DNA of 14,244 nucleotides, taken from Bacteroidia bacterium (GTDB lineage: Bacteria > Bacteroidota > Bacteroidia > Bacteroidales > CAJPTX01). The stretch is from positions 1-14,244 of the forward strand of contig CAJPTV010000058.1 in assembly GCA_905373665.1 (NCBI GenBank), given 5' to 3'. The notes under the pieces are model-generated. The model was not told the DNA's origin, did no database searches, and worked only from the letters and a program-made list of their open reading frames with translations. The stretch's first letter is position 1. Every line of letters begins with the position of its first letter. Shown in pieces: positions 6,369-14,060 of this stretch. Made by a program: the position numbers and the translations under genes.

Positions 6369-7721
6369 CTATTTATCATCTCCCAGCTCTCTGAGCTCGT
6401 TCTTCAATTGAGTCTCGTTCTCGGGGCGTGCCACCAAATGACCCCGCTTGTCTAACAAGAAGAGTGCCGGCGTACCGTCGCCGTTGAGTGCCTCAAGGAG
6501 TTCCGACTCGCCATCGTCGTGCTCGATCAGGTTCGTCCACCCCCACTCGCGCTGGGCGATATAATCGCGCCGCTCGGGCGTATCCTTGTCTATCGAAATG
6601 GCTCGTACCGCAAGCTGCTTGGCAGGAATAGAGTGACACACCTCCCAAAGCTTGGGCATCAAGGCTTGGCAATGCGCACAATGGTCTGACCACAAGACGA
6701 CGAGCGTATACGCCGCCTTCTTATCCACCATCGCGACCGCCTTCCCTGTCACATCCTTCCGCTTCATCTTGACAAGCCGCTCGGGCGCGCGACGCTCTGC
6801 ATGATGGACAGAGTCTAGCCCCCCTAGAAGCCCATACCGCCCCATCGAATCTAAAAGTCCGTCGTAAACCGTTCCTTTGAAAATATCGATGAGTGTGGTG
6901 CGGAGTACGATCTCGTTGAGCTCGCTCCGCTTCAGGGCGCTGAGCTGGCGCAGCAGGTCTGCATAGACGGCGAGCTGTTGGGTATAGGAATAGGAATCAG
7001 AACGGTGGTGTTCAAAAAAACGACGCATGTAGTTCGTAAAGGCAGGGTCGAAGGTCACTAACGGGTAGGTAAACCAATCTTCCGTAAACCACTTTTCAAA
7101 CCCCTTGCGCCCTTCCGTCGGCATGTAGTAGAGGGTTACGGCACTCGCTGGGTAAAGACGTTCCGATTCATCTACGATGGGCATCACGGCTTGATAAAAG
7201 CGCTTTTCGACCTGCTGACGTATCTGGGCGAGCGCCTGGTTCTCCTTGCCGAGGCTCGCTTCTAGTGCCTTGAGACCCCACTCGGCATCCTCCAAAAGAC
7301 TATGTTCGCGCAACAGGGTGAAGTAAGCCTCTGCCTCTGGCGCACCCGTTATGCGTGCCGAATCTAGGGGTGCTTCCGCTGACGTTGTTAGGGCTATCTC
7401 TGCCTCTTGATTAAAGAGGGGAAAGGTCAGGGTAAACTCCTTGTCGCCAAATACGAAGCGGTAATAGCCCGAGGTAATACTCTCTAGGTGAAAGTGGTAA
7501 CGTCCCAAGGGATCGATCTCTGCCTCAAAGCGTTTTAGTTCGTCCCCCATAAAGTAAAGCGATAAATGAGCGGGCGTTTGTGGGATCGCCCCCTGCACCG
7601 TCACCACGATATGCCTTTTCGCCGCCCTCGCCCCCACTACCAGACAAGGCAACAACAGTAGCCCAAGGCACACCAGCAGCGTGCGCCACCATAAGCCCTT
7701 AGCACTTAAGATAGGCGCCAT
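6369..7721 (-). CDS. Exported protein with C-terminal thioredoxin-like domain
   Basis: A 450-residue protein with an N-terminal signal sequence or membrane anchor (hydrophobic residues about 15-31, VVGARAA as possible cleavage region). Residues about 36-130 look like a small beta domain and 130-310 are largely helical. A thioredoxin fold occupies about 320-450, with the redox motif C348-A-H-C351 in VVLWSDHCAHCQALMPKL and the cis-proline loop GTPALFLLD (P418). This arrangement matches TlpA/DUF5106-like thiol-disulfide proteins of Bacteroidales that act in the periplasm; the substrate is unknown. The start ATG lies inside the end of cysS (16-base overlap in another frame). No other methionine precedes the signal sequence, so this start is well supported and translational coupling with cysS is likely. 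The stop TAG at 6369-6371 shares its last base with the terminal repeat of the adjacent element. Confidence 0.85.
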   Translation of the reverse strand: MAPILSAKGLWWRTLLVCLGLLLLPCLVVGARAAKRHIVVTVQGAIPQTPAHLSLYFMGDELKRFEAEIDPLGRYHFHLESITSGYYRFVFGDKEFTLTFPLFNQEAEIALTTSAEAPLDSARITGAPEAEAYFTLLREHSLLEDAEWGLKALEASLGKENQALAQIRQQVEKRFYQAVMPIVDESERLYPASAVTLYYMPTEGRKGFEKWFTEDWFTYPLVTFDPAFTNYMRRFFEHHRSDSYSYTQQLAVYADLLRQLSALKRSELNEIVLRTTLIDIFKGTVYDGLLDSMGRYGLLGGLDSVHHAERRAPERLVKMKRKDVTGKAVAMVDKKAAYTLVVLWSDHCAHCQALMPKLWEVCHSIPAKQLAVRAISIDKDTPERRDYIAQREWGWTNLIEHDDGESELLEALNGDGTPALFLLDKRGHLVARPENETQLKNELRELGDDK

Positions 7722-9172
7722 GTCGCACCGTCTTTATGATCCTGTACCTCGACTCCCGCCTCCTTGAGGGCGTCGCGAATGCGATCTGAAGTGGCATAAT
7801 CCTTACGCGCCTTCGCATCGGCACGACACGTGAGCAGGAGCTGCATCGCTACCTCCAAAGCTGCCGAATGTGAAGCACTCTTCGTACTCTGACGCAGCCC
7901 CATCACATCGCCGAGCAGGGTCTGAAATAGCGCCTGTAGTTGGGATAAATCGCTCGCTGTCAAGGATGCCTCCCCACGTTGCATACGCCCGACCTGATGT
8001 GCTGCCTCAAAGAGCACCGAGATGGCGATGGGGGTATTGAGGTCATCGCAAAGAGCACTCCAGCACTTCTCCTCCATTTCCTGTACCGAGAAGGTCGAGG
8101 TCGCCCCTGCCGTGAGTTTCCCGAGGTCGTTCCACGCCTCTAGGAGCCGCTCTAGTCCCTTATTGGCTGCGAGAAGCGCCTCGTTGCTAAAATCGAGGGT
8201 CGAACGATAGTGTGCCTGAAGGATGAAGAAACGCACCGTCATCGGGTCGTAGGCTTGATCTAGCGAAGCATGGTCGCCCGAAAAGAGCTCCTGTAGGGTA
8301 ATGAAGTTGCCTAGCGACTTACCCATCTTTTGCCCATTGCGCGTCACCATATTGTTGTGCATCCAATAGCGTACGGCGGGCGACCCCTTCGCTGCAACGC
8401 ACTGCGCGATCTCGCACTCGTGGTGTGGGAAGATGAGGTCCATCCCCCCGCCGTGAATGTCAAATTCCGTCCCGAGGTATTTCATCCCCATTGCTGAGCA
8501 CTCTAAGTGCCACCCTGGGAAACCCTCGCCCCACGGCGACGGCCACCGCATGATATGCTGCGGGGTAGCTTTCTTCCAGAGGGCAAAGTCGAGCGGATTG
8601 CGTTTAGATTCCTGCCCATCGAGTGTACGCGTATTGGCTTGCATCTCCTCCACGACGCGCCCCGACAGGATGCCGTAATGGTGGTCACGGCTGTAGCGTT
8701 CGATGTCGAAATAGACATTCCCGTCGCTTTCGTAAGCGTAGCCTGCTGCAAGGATCTTTTCCACCAAGGCGATTTGCTCGATGATATGCCCGGAGGCGCT
8801 CGGTTCGATACTGGGTCTGAGGACGTTGAGCTCCGCCATCATCTCATGGTAGCGCGCCGTATACTTTTGGGCTATCTCCATGGGCTCGAGTTGCTCGAGG
8901 CGAGCGCGTGCGGCTATCTTATCCTCGCCCTCGTCCGCGTCGTGCTGCAAGTGCCCGACGTCGGTAATGTTGCGCACGTAACGCACCGAATAGCCTAGTT
9001 GCTGCAACAAGCGGAAGAGTATGTCGAAGGTTACTGCTGAGCGGGCGTGTCCGAGGTGCGGGTCGCCATAGACGGTCGGACCGCAGACGTACATCCCCAC
9101 GTGCGGGGCATGTAGGGGGGTAAAGAGCTCTTTTTTACGGGAGAGGGTATTGTAGATCTGCAGGTCTCTCAT
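7706..9172 (-). CDS. cysS: Cysteinyl-tRNA synthetase
   Basis: A 488-residue class I aminoacyl-tRNA synthetase of normal length that charges tRNA-Cys with cysteine in the cytoplasm. Signature sites are all present: MYVCGPTVYGDPHLGHAR with zinc ligand C30 and the HIGH-type HLGH (39-42); GWHLECSAMGM with C225; FPHHECEIAQC with H250 and E254 completing the zinc site; and KMGKS (282-286), the KMSKS-type loop with Gly in place of Ser. The C-terminal helical region (about 350-488) ends in a short anticodon-binding part, DRIRDALKEAGVEVQDHKDG. First gene of a two-gene unit with the thioredoxin-fold gene, transcribed away from eno. A perfect -7 element lies 34 bases upstream of the start. Confidence 0.98.
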   Translation of the reverse strand: MRDLQIYNTLSRKKELFTPLHAPHVGMYVCGPTVYGDPHLGHARSAVTFDILFRLLQQLGYSVRYVRNITDVGHLQHDADEGEDKIAARARLEQLEPMEIAQKYTARYHEMMAELNVLRPSIEPSASGHIIEQIALVEKILAAGYAYESDGNVYFDIERYSRDHHYGILSGRVVEEMQANTRTLDGQESKRNPLDFALWKKATPQHIMRWPSPWGEGFPGWHLECSAMGMKYLGTEFDIHGGGMDLIFPHHECEIAQCVAAKGSPAVRYWMHNNMVTRNGQKMGKSLGNFITLQELFSGDHASLDQAYDPMTVRFFILQAHYRSTLDFSNEALLAANKGLERLLEAWNDLGKLTAGATSTFSVQEMEEKCWSALCDDLNTPIAISVLFEAAHQVGRMQRGEASLTASDLSQLQALFQTLLGDVMGLRQSTKSASHSAALEVAMQLLLTCRADAKARKDYATSDRIRDALKEAGVEVQDHKDGATWRLS

Positions 9173-9205
9173 CTGTCTCTTAGTGTGCTATTGTTTTTGA
9201 TGCAA

Positions 9206-9213
9206 CAAAGTTA
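9206..9213 (-). promoter_or_regulatory. -7 promoter element for cysS
   Basis: On the minus strand TAACTTTG is a perfect match to the Bacteroidetes -7 consensus TAnnTTTG, 33 bases before the cysS start codon. No clear TTTG -33 box is seen at the expected distance. Confidence 0.55.
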
Positions 9214-9387
9214 AGCATTTAGCGCGCATGCCGTGTTTTTCTTTTTCGTAAGCTGCCCCCCTTGGGGAAACGCCAAAAAACGCTTTATGTTTTCCTTAAT
9301 CTCCCCCTTCTTACTCCATGTACTGCCGTGCTACCTACCCGTTATGTGCCCTCTGCTCTTCCTCTCTGAGCATTCTGCCTGCCTAGA

Positions 9388-9409
9388 AGGTAGGTAAAAT
9401 TACCTACCT
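9388..9409. promoter_or_regulatory. 22-bp dyad in the cysS-eno divergent region
   Basis: AGGTAGGTAA-AA-TTACCTACCT is a perfect 10-base inverted repeat around two bases. It lies between the two divergent -7 elements and no T-run follows in either direction, so an operator is more likely than a terminator; the binding protein is unknown. The rest of the 417-base gap holds only the promoters and the second dyad. Confidence 0.45.
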
Positions 9410-9423
9410 CTTTGAGCTCAAAA

Positions 9424-9445
9424 TCTATAGTCTATTCTATAGATA
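9424..9445. promoter_or_regulatory. Second 22-bp dyad in the cysS-eno divergent region
   Basis: ATCTATAG-TCTATT-CTATAGAT is a perfect 8-base inverted repeat with a 6-base spacer. Its sequence differs from the first dyad, and its centre lies 36 bases downstream of that dyad's centre. Confidence 0.4.
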
Positions 9446-9550
9446 TTGTGTGAAAAATTCTCGTATTTCTCATAAAATTCTGCTTTGGAATTCCTAAATT
9501 TCGAGTTTCTACGGTTCGCCCACACAGCGCGTCAAAAGCAGCCTTTTGTG

Positions 9551-9558
9551 TACATTTG
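9551..9558 (+). promoter_or_regulatory. -7 promoter element for eno
   Basis: TACATTTG is a perfect match to TAnnTTTG, 31 bases before the eno start, predicting a leader of about 25 bases. No TTTG is found at the usual -33 distance. Confidence 0.55.
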
Positions 9559-9578
9559 TGCGAACGTAACTAATATGT

Positions 9579-9583
9579 AGGAG
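9579..9583 (+). promoter_or_regulatory. Shine-Dalgarno-like site of eno
   Basis: AGGAG lies 6 bases before the eno ATG. Such purine boxes are uncommon in Bacteroidetes, though highly expressed genes can carry them, and this one supports the start at 9590. Confidence 0.5.
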
Positions 9584-9589
9584 ACGAAA

Positions 9590-10876
9590 ATGGGACACAT
9601 TGTTGGCATACACGCGCGGCAGATCTTGGACTCCCGCGGTAACCCCACGGTAGAGGTAGAAGTAGGGACTTCGGTAGGCGCTATCGGTACGGCAGCCGTC
9701 CCCAGCGGTGCATCTACGGGGGTACATGAGGCGGTGGAGCTCCGCGATGGAGATAACGGCAAATTCCTCGGCAAGGGCGTCCTTCGTGCCGTAGACAATG
9801 TCAATACCGTAATTGCCGACACGCTCAAGGATTGCGATGTACAAGAGCAACGTCTCATTGACTCGCTCCTTATCCAGCTTGACGGGACGCCGAACAAGGA
9901 GAAGCTCGGGGCGAATGCCATCCTTGGCGTATCCTTGGCAGTGGCACGCGCTGCGGCGCAAGAGGTGGGGCTGCCCCTCTATCGCTACATCGGTGGTGTG
10001 AATGCGCACGTGCTCCCTGTCCCGATGATGAACATCCTCAACGGTGGGCAACATGCGGACAATCCGCTTGATATCCAAGAGTTTATGATTATGCCCGTGG
10101 GTGCGCCCACCTTCTCACGCGCACTGCAGATGGGGGTTGAGGTCTTTCACCACCTGAAGAGTGTTTTGAAGAAACAGGGTTTTGCGACGAACGTCGGTGA
10201 TGAAGGAGGCTTCGCGCCTAACCTTCCGACCCACGAGGCTGCACTCGACGTTATCATGCAGGCTATCGAAAAGGCAGGTTATAAGCCTGGAGAGGATGTA
10301 CAGCTTGCCTTGGATGCAGCGGCGTCTGAGTTCTATGACACCAAGACGCAGAAGTACACCATGGCGGCGTGCAAAGATCCTCTTTCGGCAGCCGACATGA
10401 TCGCCTACTGGAAGGAGCTAACCCAAAAGTACCCGATTGTGAGCATCGAAGACGGGCTCGCCGAAGATGACTGGACGGGCTGGACAGAGCTCACGAAGAC
10501 GTTGGGTGAAAAGGTACAGCTCGTGGGCGACGACCTTTTCGTGACCAATGTGGCACGCCTCACAGAGGGGATTCAGAAGGGGGCAGCGAACGCTATCCTC
10601 GTGAAAGTAAACCAGATTGGAACGCTCTCCGAAACCATAGATGCGGTACATACGGCTGACATCCACTCGATGAACGCCATTATCAGTCACCGCTCTGGCG
10701 AGACCTCGGACACCACGATAGCGGACCTTGCCGTAGCCCTGAACAGTGGGCAGATTAAGACGGGCTCTGCATCGCGTTCTGACCGTGTGAGCAAGTATAA
10801 CCAGTTGCTCCGCATTGAGGAAGAGCTTGGTCATACCGCCCTCTTCCTAGGACGTAACTTCCGCAAAGGGCACTAA
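9590..10876 (+). CDS. eno: Enolase (phosphopyruvate hydratase)
   Basis: A 428-residue glycolytic enzyme of normal length that interconverts 2-phosphoglycerate and phosphoenolpyruvate in the cytoplasm. Family landmarks are complete: the mobile loop VPSGASTGVHEAVELRDG (38-54), NILNGGQHADN, catalytic E205 in NVGDEGGFAPN, magnesium ligands D242, E287 and D314 (LALDAAAS, IEDGLAEDD, LVGDDLFVTN), catalytic K339 in ILVKVNQIGT, SHRSGETSDT (366-375) and K390 in IKTGSASRSDR. The start is supported by the AGGAG box and by MGHIVGIHARQILDSRGNPT, which matches the usual enolase N-terminus. It stands alone between its own promoter and a strong terminator, divergent from cysS, so it is probably a single-gene transcript. 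Confidence 0.98.
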   Translation: MGHIVGIHARQILDSRGNPTVEVEVGTSVGAIGTAAVPSGASTGVHEAVELRDGDNGKFLGKGVLRAVDNVNTVIADTLKDCDVQEQRLIDSLLIQLDGTPNKEKLGANAILGVSLAVARAAAQEVGLPLYRYIGGVNAHVLPVPMMNILNGGQHADNPLDIQEFMIMPVGAPTFSRALQMGVEVFHHLKSVLKKQGFATNVGDEGGFAPNLPTHEAALDVIMQAIEKAGYKPGEDVQLALDAAASEFYDTKTQKYTMAACKDPLSAADMIAYWKELTQKYPIVSIEDGLAEDDWTGWTELTKTLGEKVQLVGDDLFVTNVARLTEGIQKGAANAILVKVNQIGTLSETIDAVHTADIHSMNAIISHRSGETSDTTIADLAVALNSGQIKTGSASRSDRVSKYNQLLRIEEELGHTALFLGRNFRKGH

Positions 10877-10935
10877 GAGGCTTTGACGCCGCGGGGCTTT
10901 GAGGAAAGGTCGCGTGCGTTTCATCTTGAAAATAC

Positions 10936-10970
10936 GGGGGCGTTACCTTAGGGTTGCGCCCCCTTGTTTG
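10936..10970 (+). terminator. Rho-independent terminator of eno
   Basis: The stem GGGGGCG (10936-10942) pairs with CGCCCCC (10957-10963); inside the loop ACC can pair with GGT. TTGTTTG follows. It lies 60 bases after the eno stop and just before the promoter of the next gene. Confidence 0.7.
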
Positions 10971-10981
10971 TACCAAAAACG

Positions 10982-10989
10982 TAACTTTG
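10982..10989 (+). promoter_or_regulatory. -7 promoter element for the PD40/SPOR gene
   Basis: TAACTTTG is a perfect TAnnTTTG match, 27 bases before the 11017 start and 63 before the alternative start at 11053. A TTTG ends 11 bases upstream of it, inside the terminator tail. Confidence 0.5.
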
Positions 10990-11016
10990 CCGTATAAAAG
11001 AGGGTAAAGCGAGTGT

Positions 11017-13836
11017 ATGTACGGGAAGACAAGTGTGTGTAAGCCCCCATCGATGGGAACGAGCCCTTTGATTATCAAGGGCATCCTGCGGTGCGCTTGT
11101 TTATGCTTGTGGCTTGTCTTAACCGCCATGCCGCTGCGCACCGTGCTCGCCCAAAAGCCTGTAACCACAGACCCGTATCCCACCCTTACCGCGCTGTTGA
11201 AAAAACGTGCTTTTTACGAAGCAGAGCAAGAGATTGTGGCGTGCATTGCTGCGGGAGATACGGCACAGATCTTGCGCGAGTATGCAGCTGAGGTCGCACT
11301 GGCGCGACACAGCGGACTGAAGCGCGCCGAAGAGCTTTTGCAGTCGCTCCCCGCTACCCCAAAACGTCGTTATCTTCTGGCAAAGCTGCAAAGTCTGCGC
11401 TATCAGTTCGATGCCGCAATCGCTTCTTACGAAGCCTATTCGGAAGCGCCCGACAAGATGATACTCTCTGATATTGAGGCGCAGCAGTGCATCATCGAGT
11501 GTAAGAATGCGCTGCAACTTCTACAAACAAGCTACCAACCTGTGCTCTATCACCAGAGTCGCACAGCGTGGGATTCGATCGCAGAGCACTCCCTTTTGGC
11601 GCACCTCCCCTACCGTTTGATTCCCCTCCCAGCCGCCCTTTACGGCGAGTTTGATGATGCGCGGATCGCGCCCCCGACCTACGTTGCTTACCCAGACCAG
11701 CTTACGGGGGGGCGGCGTCTCATCTTTGCCAATCGGCGTTCCAAGCTCGGACAGCGTGATCTCTACGCGACGACCTTCCGAAATGACCAACTCTGGTCAC
11801 AGCCCGAGGAGTTGGGGCGTGTGGTGAACACTTCCTTTGACGAAGCGCTCGGCTTGCTCTCGCCTGATGGGAAAACGCTTTACTTCTCCAGTCGCGGACA
11901 CTACGGGATGGGGGGCTATGACATCTTTCGTACCACGTATGACCCAACGCTCCGCCAGTGGACATCGCCCGAAAACCTCGGTTTCCCCTACAATTCGCCG
12001 TTCGACGACTACCTTTTTGGGACTCCCGATAGCAATGGACGGCTCGTTATAGCCTCTACGCGTGGGGTGAGTGTGGATAGTCTTCAGCTTTTTATGCTCT
12101 CTTATGACGCTGGGCAGCTGGGCGAACGTCTTTCCCCCTCTGACGACCTTGAGGCATATTCGCTGTTCTCTTATCCGTCGACCGCCTCGACCCTTACTGC
12201 CGCCGTAGTAACTGAGCGTCAAACGGCTGAGCAACAGACGACGAAGCACTTCCGCGACGTCGATGCTGACCCCGAATATCAAGAGGCGCTGCGCCTCGGC
12301 TATGCCGCTCAACACACAGCCGACTCGGTGCGAAAGAACCTTGAGGTGCTGCGCGATCGCCTTTGGAATGTGAAGACTGCAGAGGAGAGAAAGCTCCTCG
12401 AAGGACGGGTGGCAAAGCGGGAGAACGAGATGCTCGGCGCACAACGGAGTGCAGACTCGCATTTTGCCAAAGCGAGCCTTATTGAGCAAGAGTATATCAC
12501 GGGTGTTCGGAAGCTACTCAATCATTCGCAAAGTGTGGGTGCATATACCCAAGACGTACCTGACCACATTCACGAAGCGAAGCCTGCGGCGGCAGTGATG
12601 CAGCCCACTGAGCTCAAAGCCTTAGCTGAGATTGCTCGTCAGTCGCCCACCTTTCTACGTGAAGTTACCGCCCTTTGCGAACAGTACAACGCCATTCACA
12701 AGATGCTGGAAGATTCCACCTCTTCGACAGTTGCGATAGGCAAGGCCGAGCAGGCGGCGGCACAGCAGAGCCAAATCTTGGTCAAGAAGTATGAGGGGAA
12801 TGTACAGGCGCGTCGGCGTATCTTTTCGCAATGCCTTGCGGTGGCGTACATGAAGGGCGACCGTAATGCGAAGACCTCCATCTTTGCCGCTGAGTCTAAG
12901 GCAAAAGAGTATTACCTCTTGGGGCAAACCCTTGTAAACAACAAGGATATTCAGGACGAGGGCGAGGCGGTCTTCTTTGCGATGTTAGCCACCGAGGTGG
13001 GCAATCTCTACTACGAGGTTGGTTTTTCCTATTCGTGGAACATGGAGGCTTATCGCCTGAAAGTAGAGAAGCGTATTGAACGCTATCGGAAGTTGCTCAA
13101 TCTCGATCGTATCCCCAACCTTCCGCAAGAGCCTCCGGTATCGAAACCTACGCCGACGGAGGTTGTCCCTGGCGAGGTGCGTCCTGTGCAGACGGTGACA
13201 GCTCCGACACTTGCGGTAAAGACCGAAGCCGAGGGGTTGCAGATCGTAGACCCGTCGCCCTATACCTCGGAGGGGGAAGTGCCGCGTGATCTCCCGCAGC
13301 CGCAAGGGGTAATCTATCGTCTCCAGCTCGGGGCATATTCTAATCCGATAGACCCAGCGCTTTTTCAAGGTATGTACCCCATTATCGCCGAAACGCTGCA
13401 GGGGGGCAAGATACGCAAGTATTATGCGGGTGCTTTTCGGCTCAAGGAGGAGGCGGACAAGGGTAAACAGATCACCACGCGGTGTGGCTTCCCCGATGCT
13501 TTTGTGGTGGCGTGGTACAATGGTCGGCATGTGACGATAGCGCGAGCCCAATCGGTAGAAAAGGTCGATGTGCCCGTAGCAGACGTTCCGCAGGAGGTCT
13601 CAGCCAGTGGTTACAGGGTCGTAATCGGTGTATATGATGGCGCCCTACCGCCAGAGGTAGCCGCCACGGTGAGTCTTCTTGCTCCGGACAAAGAGTTGAT
13701 ACAGCGTGCGACCCCCGAGGGGAAAACTGAGTATGCCGTAGGTTATTATTCGCAGCGTGTGCCCGCCGAGCGCCTACGTGACAACCTCTTAGCGAGCGGA
13801 TTGTTAGAGGCAGTCCTTAGGGCGGACGGGCGCTAA
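11017..13836 (+). CDS. Envelope protein with helical-repeat N-terminus, PD40 beta-propeller and C-terminal SPOR domains
   Basis: A 939-residue exported protein. A hydrophobic signal segment covers about residues 26-45 (ending TVLAQ). The longest frame is reported; Met13 at 11053 would give a more usual signal peptide and may be the true start. Residues about 50-170 are helical and TPR-like. Residues 205-390 carry PD40/WD40-like blades (FDEALGLLSPDGKTLYFSSR, MGGYDIFRTTYDPTLRQWTS, ENLGFPYNSPFDDYLFGTPD). Residues 405-695 are helical, partly coiled coil, followed by a proline-rich linker (700-760). A SPOR-like domain (about 764-843, VIYRLQLGAYSN to FVVAWYNGR) is followed by a second weaker one (866-939, GYRVVIGVYDG to EAVLRADGR). 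SPOR domains bind denuded peptidoglycan, so a periplasmic cell-wall-linked role is likely; related PD40 proteins in Bacteroidetes usually end in OmpA instead. The last codons (from about 13813) and the TAA lie inside an intergenic repeat module. Confidence 0.85.
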   Translation: MYGKTSVCKPPSMGTSPLIIKGILRCACLCLWLVLTAMPLRTVLAQKPVTTDPYPTLTALLKKRAFYEAEQEIVACIAAGDTAQILREYAAEVALARHSGLKRAEELLQSLPATPKRRYLLAKLQSLRYQFDAAIASYEAYSEAPDKMILSDIEAQQCIIECKNALQLLQTSYQPVLYHQSRTAWDSIAEHSLLAHLPYRLIPLPAALYGEFDDARIAPPTYVAYPDQLTGGRRLIFANRRSKLGQRDLYATTFRNDQLWSQPEELGRVVNTSFDEALGLLSPDGKTLYFSSRGHYGMGGYDIFRTTYDPTLRQWTSPENLGFPYNSPFDDYLFGTPDSNGRLVIASTRGVSVDSLQLFMLSYDAGQLGERLSPSDDLEAYSLFSYPSTASTLTAAVVTERQTAEQQTTKHFRDVDADPEYQEALRLGYAAQHTADSVRKNLEVLRDRLWNVKTAEERKLLEGRVAKRENEMLGAQRSADSHFAKASLIEQEYITGVRKLLNHSQSVGAYTQDVPDHIHEAKPAAAVMQPTELKALAEIARQSPTFLREVTALCEQYNAIHKMLEDSTSSTVAIGKAEQAAAQQSQILVKKYEGNVQARRRIFSQCLAVAYMKGDRNAKTSIFAAESKAKEYYLLGQTLVNNKDIQDEGEAVFFAMLATEVGNLYYEVGFSYSWNMEAYRLKVEKRIERYRKLLNLDRIPNLPQEPPVSKPTPTEVVPGEVRPVQTVTAPTLAVKTEAEGLQIVDPSPYTSEGEVPRDLPQPQGVIYRLQLGAYSNPIDPALFQGMYPIIAETLQGGKIRKYYAGAFRLKEEADKGKQITTRCGFPDAFVVAWYNGRHVTIARAQSVEKVDVPVADVPQEVSASGYRVVIGVYDGALPPEVAATVSLLAPDKELIQRATPEGKTEYAVGYYSQRVPAERLRDNLLASGLLEAVLRADGR

Positions 13837-13869
13837 GGGCGCGCGGCCCAGTGGGCGCAATGTGCGGTA
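13813..13869. repeat. Repeat modules overlapping the end of the PD40/SPOR gene
   Basis: GTCCTTAGGGCGGACGGG (13813-13830) matches the GTCCTAAGGGCGGACGGCC module at 6264. It is followed by CGCTAAGGGCGCGCGGCCC and AGTGGGCGCAATGTGCGGTA (13850-13869), the latter identical to 6121-6140 and 6284-6303. The TAA of the upstream gene is the one in CGCTAAGG. Confidence 0.8.
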
Positions 13870-14043
13870 AAGGGAAGATCACCGAGGCGCGGCATTTGAT
13901 GGCGCAAAGCACCATGTCCCAGGGTCGAACCCTGGGGCGCTAAGGGCGCGCCGCCCAGTGGGTGCAATGTGCGGTAAAGGGAAGATCACCGAGGCGCGGG
14001 GTTTGATGGCGCGGTGCGCCATGTCCCACGGTTTCACCATGGG
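13831..14043. repeat. Two tandem 107-bp repeat units with paired hairpins
   Basis: Unit 1 starts at 13831 and unit 2 at 13938. They share CGCTAAGGGCGCG, a CAATGTGCGGTAAAGGGAAG stretch and ATCACCGAGGCGCGG, then a hairpin ATGGCGC/GCRCCAT (13899-13915; 14006-14022) and a second 8-base-arm, 3-base-loop hairpin (13918-13936; 14025-14043). The first part repeats modules of the 5792-6369 element. No gene is credible from 13837 to the window end. Confidence 0.8.
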
Positions 14044-14060
14044 CTAAAAGTACCCACCCC
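14025..14060. repeat. Hairpin plus 20-mer unit, copy A
   Basis: Hairpin CCCACGGT-TTC-ACCATGGG (one mismatched pair) runs into GGGCTAAAAGTACCCACCCC (14041-14060). The CCCC then opens a second hairpin CCCC-TGAC-GGGG (14057-14068). Nearby, GCCCCC-TTC-GGGGGC (14076-14090) forms another, and CCCAC (14053-14057) could pair with GTGGG (14096-14100) around them. Confidence 0.7.

Larger units (their letters stand above)
5792..6369. mobile_element. MITE-like composite repeat element with inverted ends, no transposase
   Basis: The 578-bp segment starts GAGGGGGTGTGTCAAAATAT (5792-5811) and ends TTGACACACCCTC (6357-6369), an inverted repeat of about 13 bases with two extra G in the left copy. Inside are four copies of a two-hairpin module, three copies of a GTCCTAAGGGCG module (5993, 6101, 6264) and TTTTCGCAT-type modules (5820s, about 5951, about 6240) in mixed order. 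It encodes no credible protein. Size, inverted ends and lack of a transposase are what a MITE would show; P. gingivalis is known to carry composite MITEs (MITE239, MITE464, BrickBuilt), but identity with any of them is not claimed. No target-site duplication is obvious. It separates the MATE start from the stop of the thioredoxin-fold gene and fills the gap between them. Confidence 0.6.

Noticed and set aside
5850..6369. Target-site duplication around the 5792-6369 element
   Set aside because: The outer flanks (CTGGGAC on the left, TATTTATC on the right) share no direct repeat, so transposition cannot be shown from this window.
13916..13938. tRNA T-arm-like sequence AGGGTCGAACCCT
   Set aside because: It is a symmetric hairpin with no acceptor, D or anticodon arms at the proper distance, and its sibling copies do not keep the T-loop.
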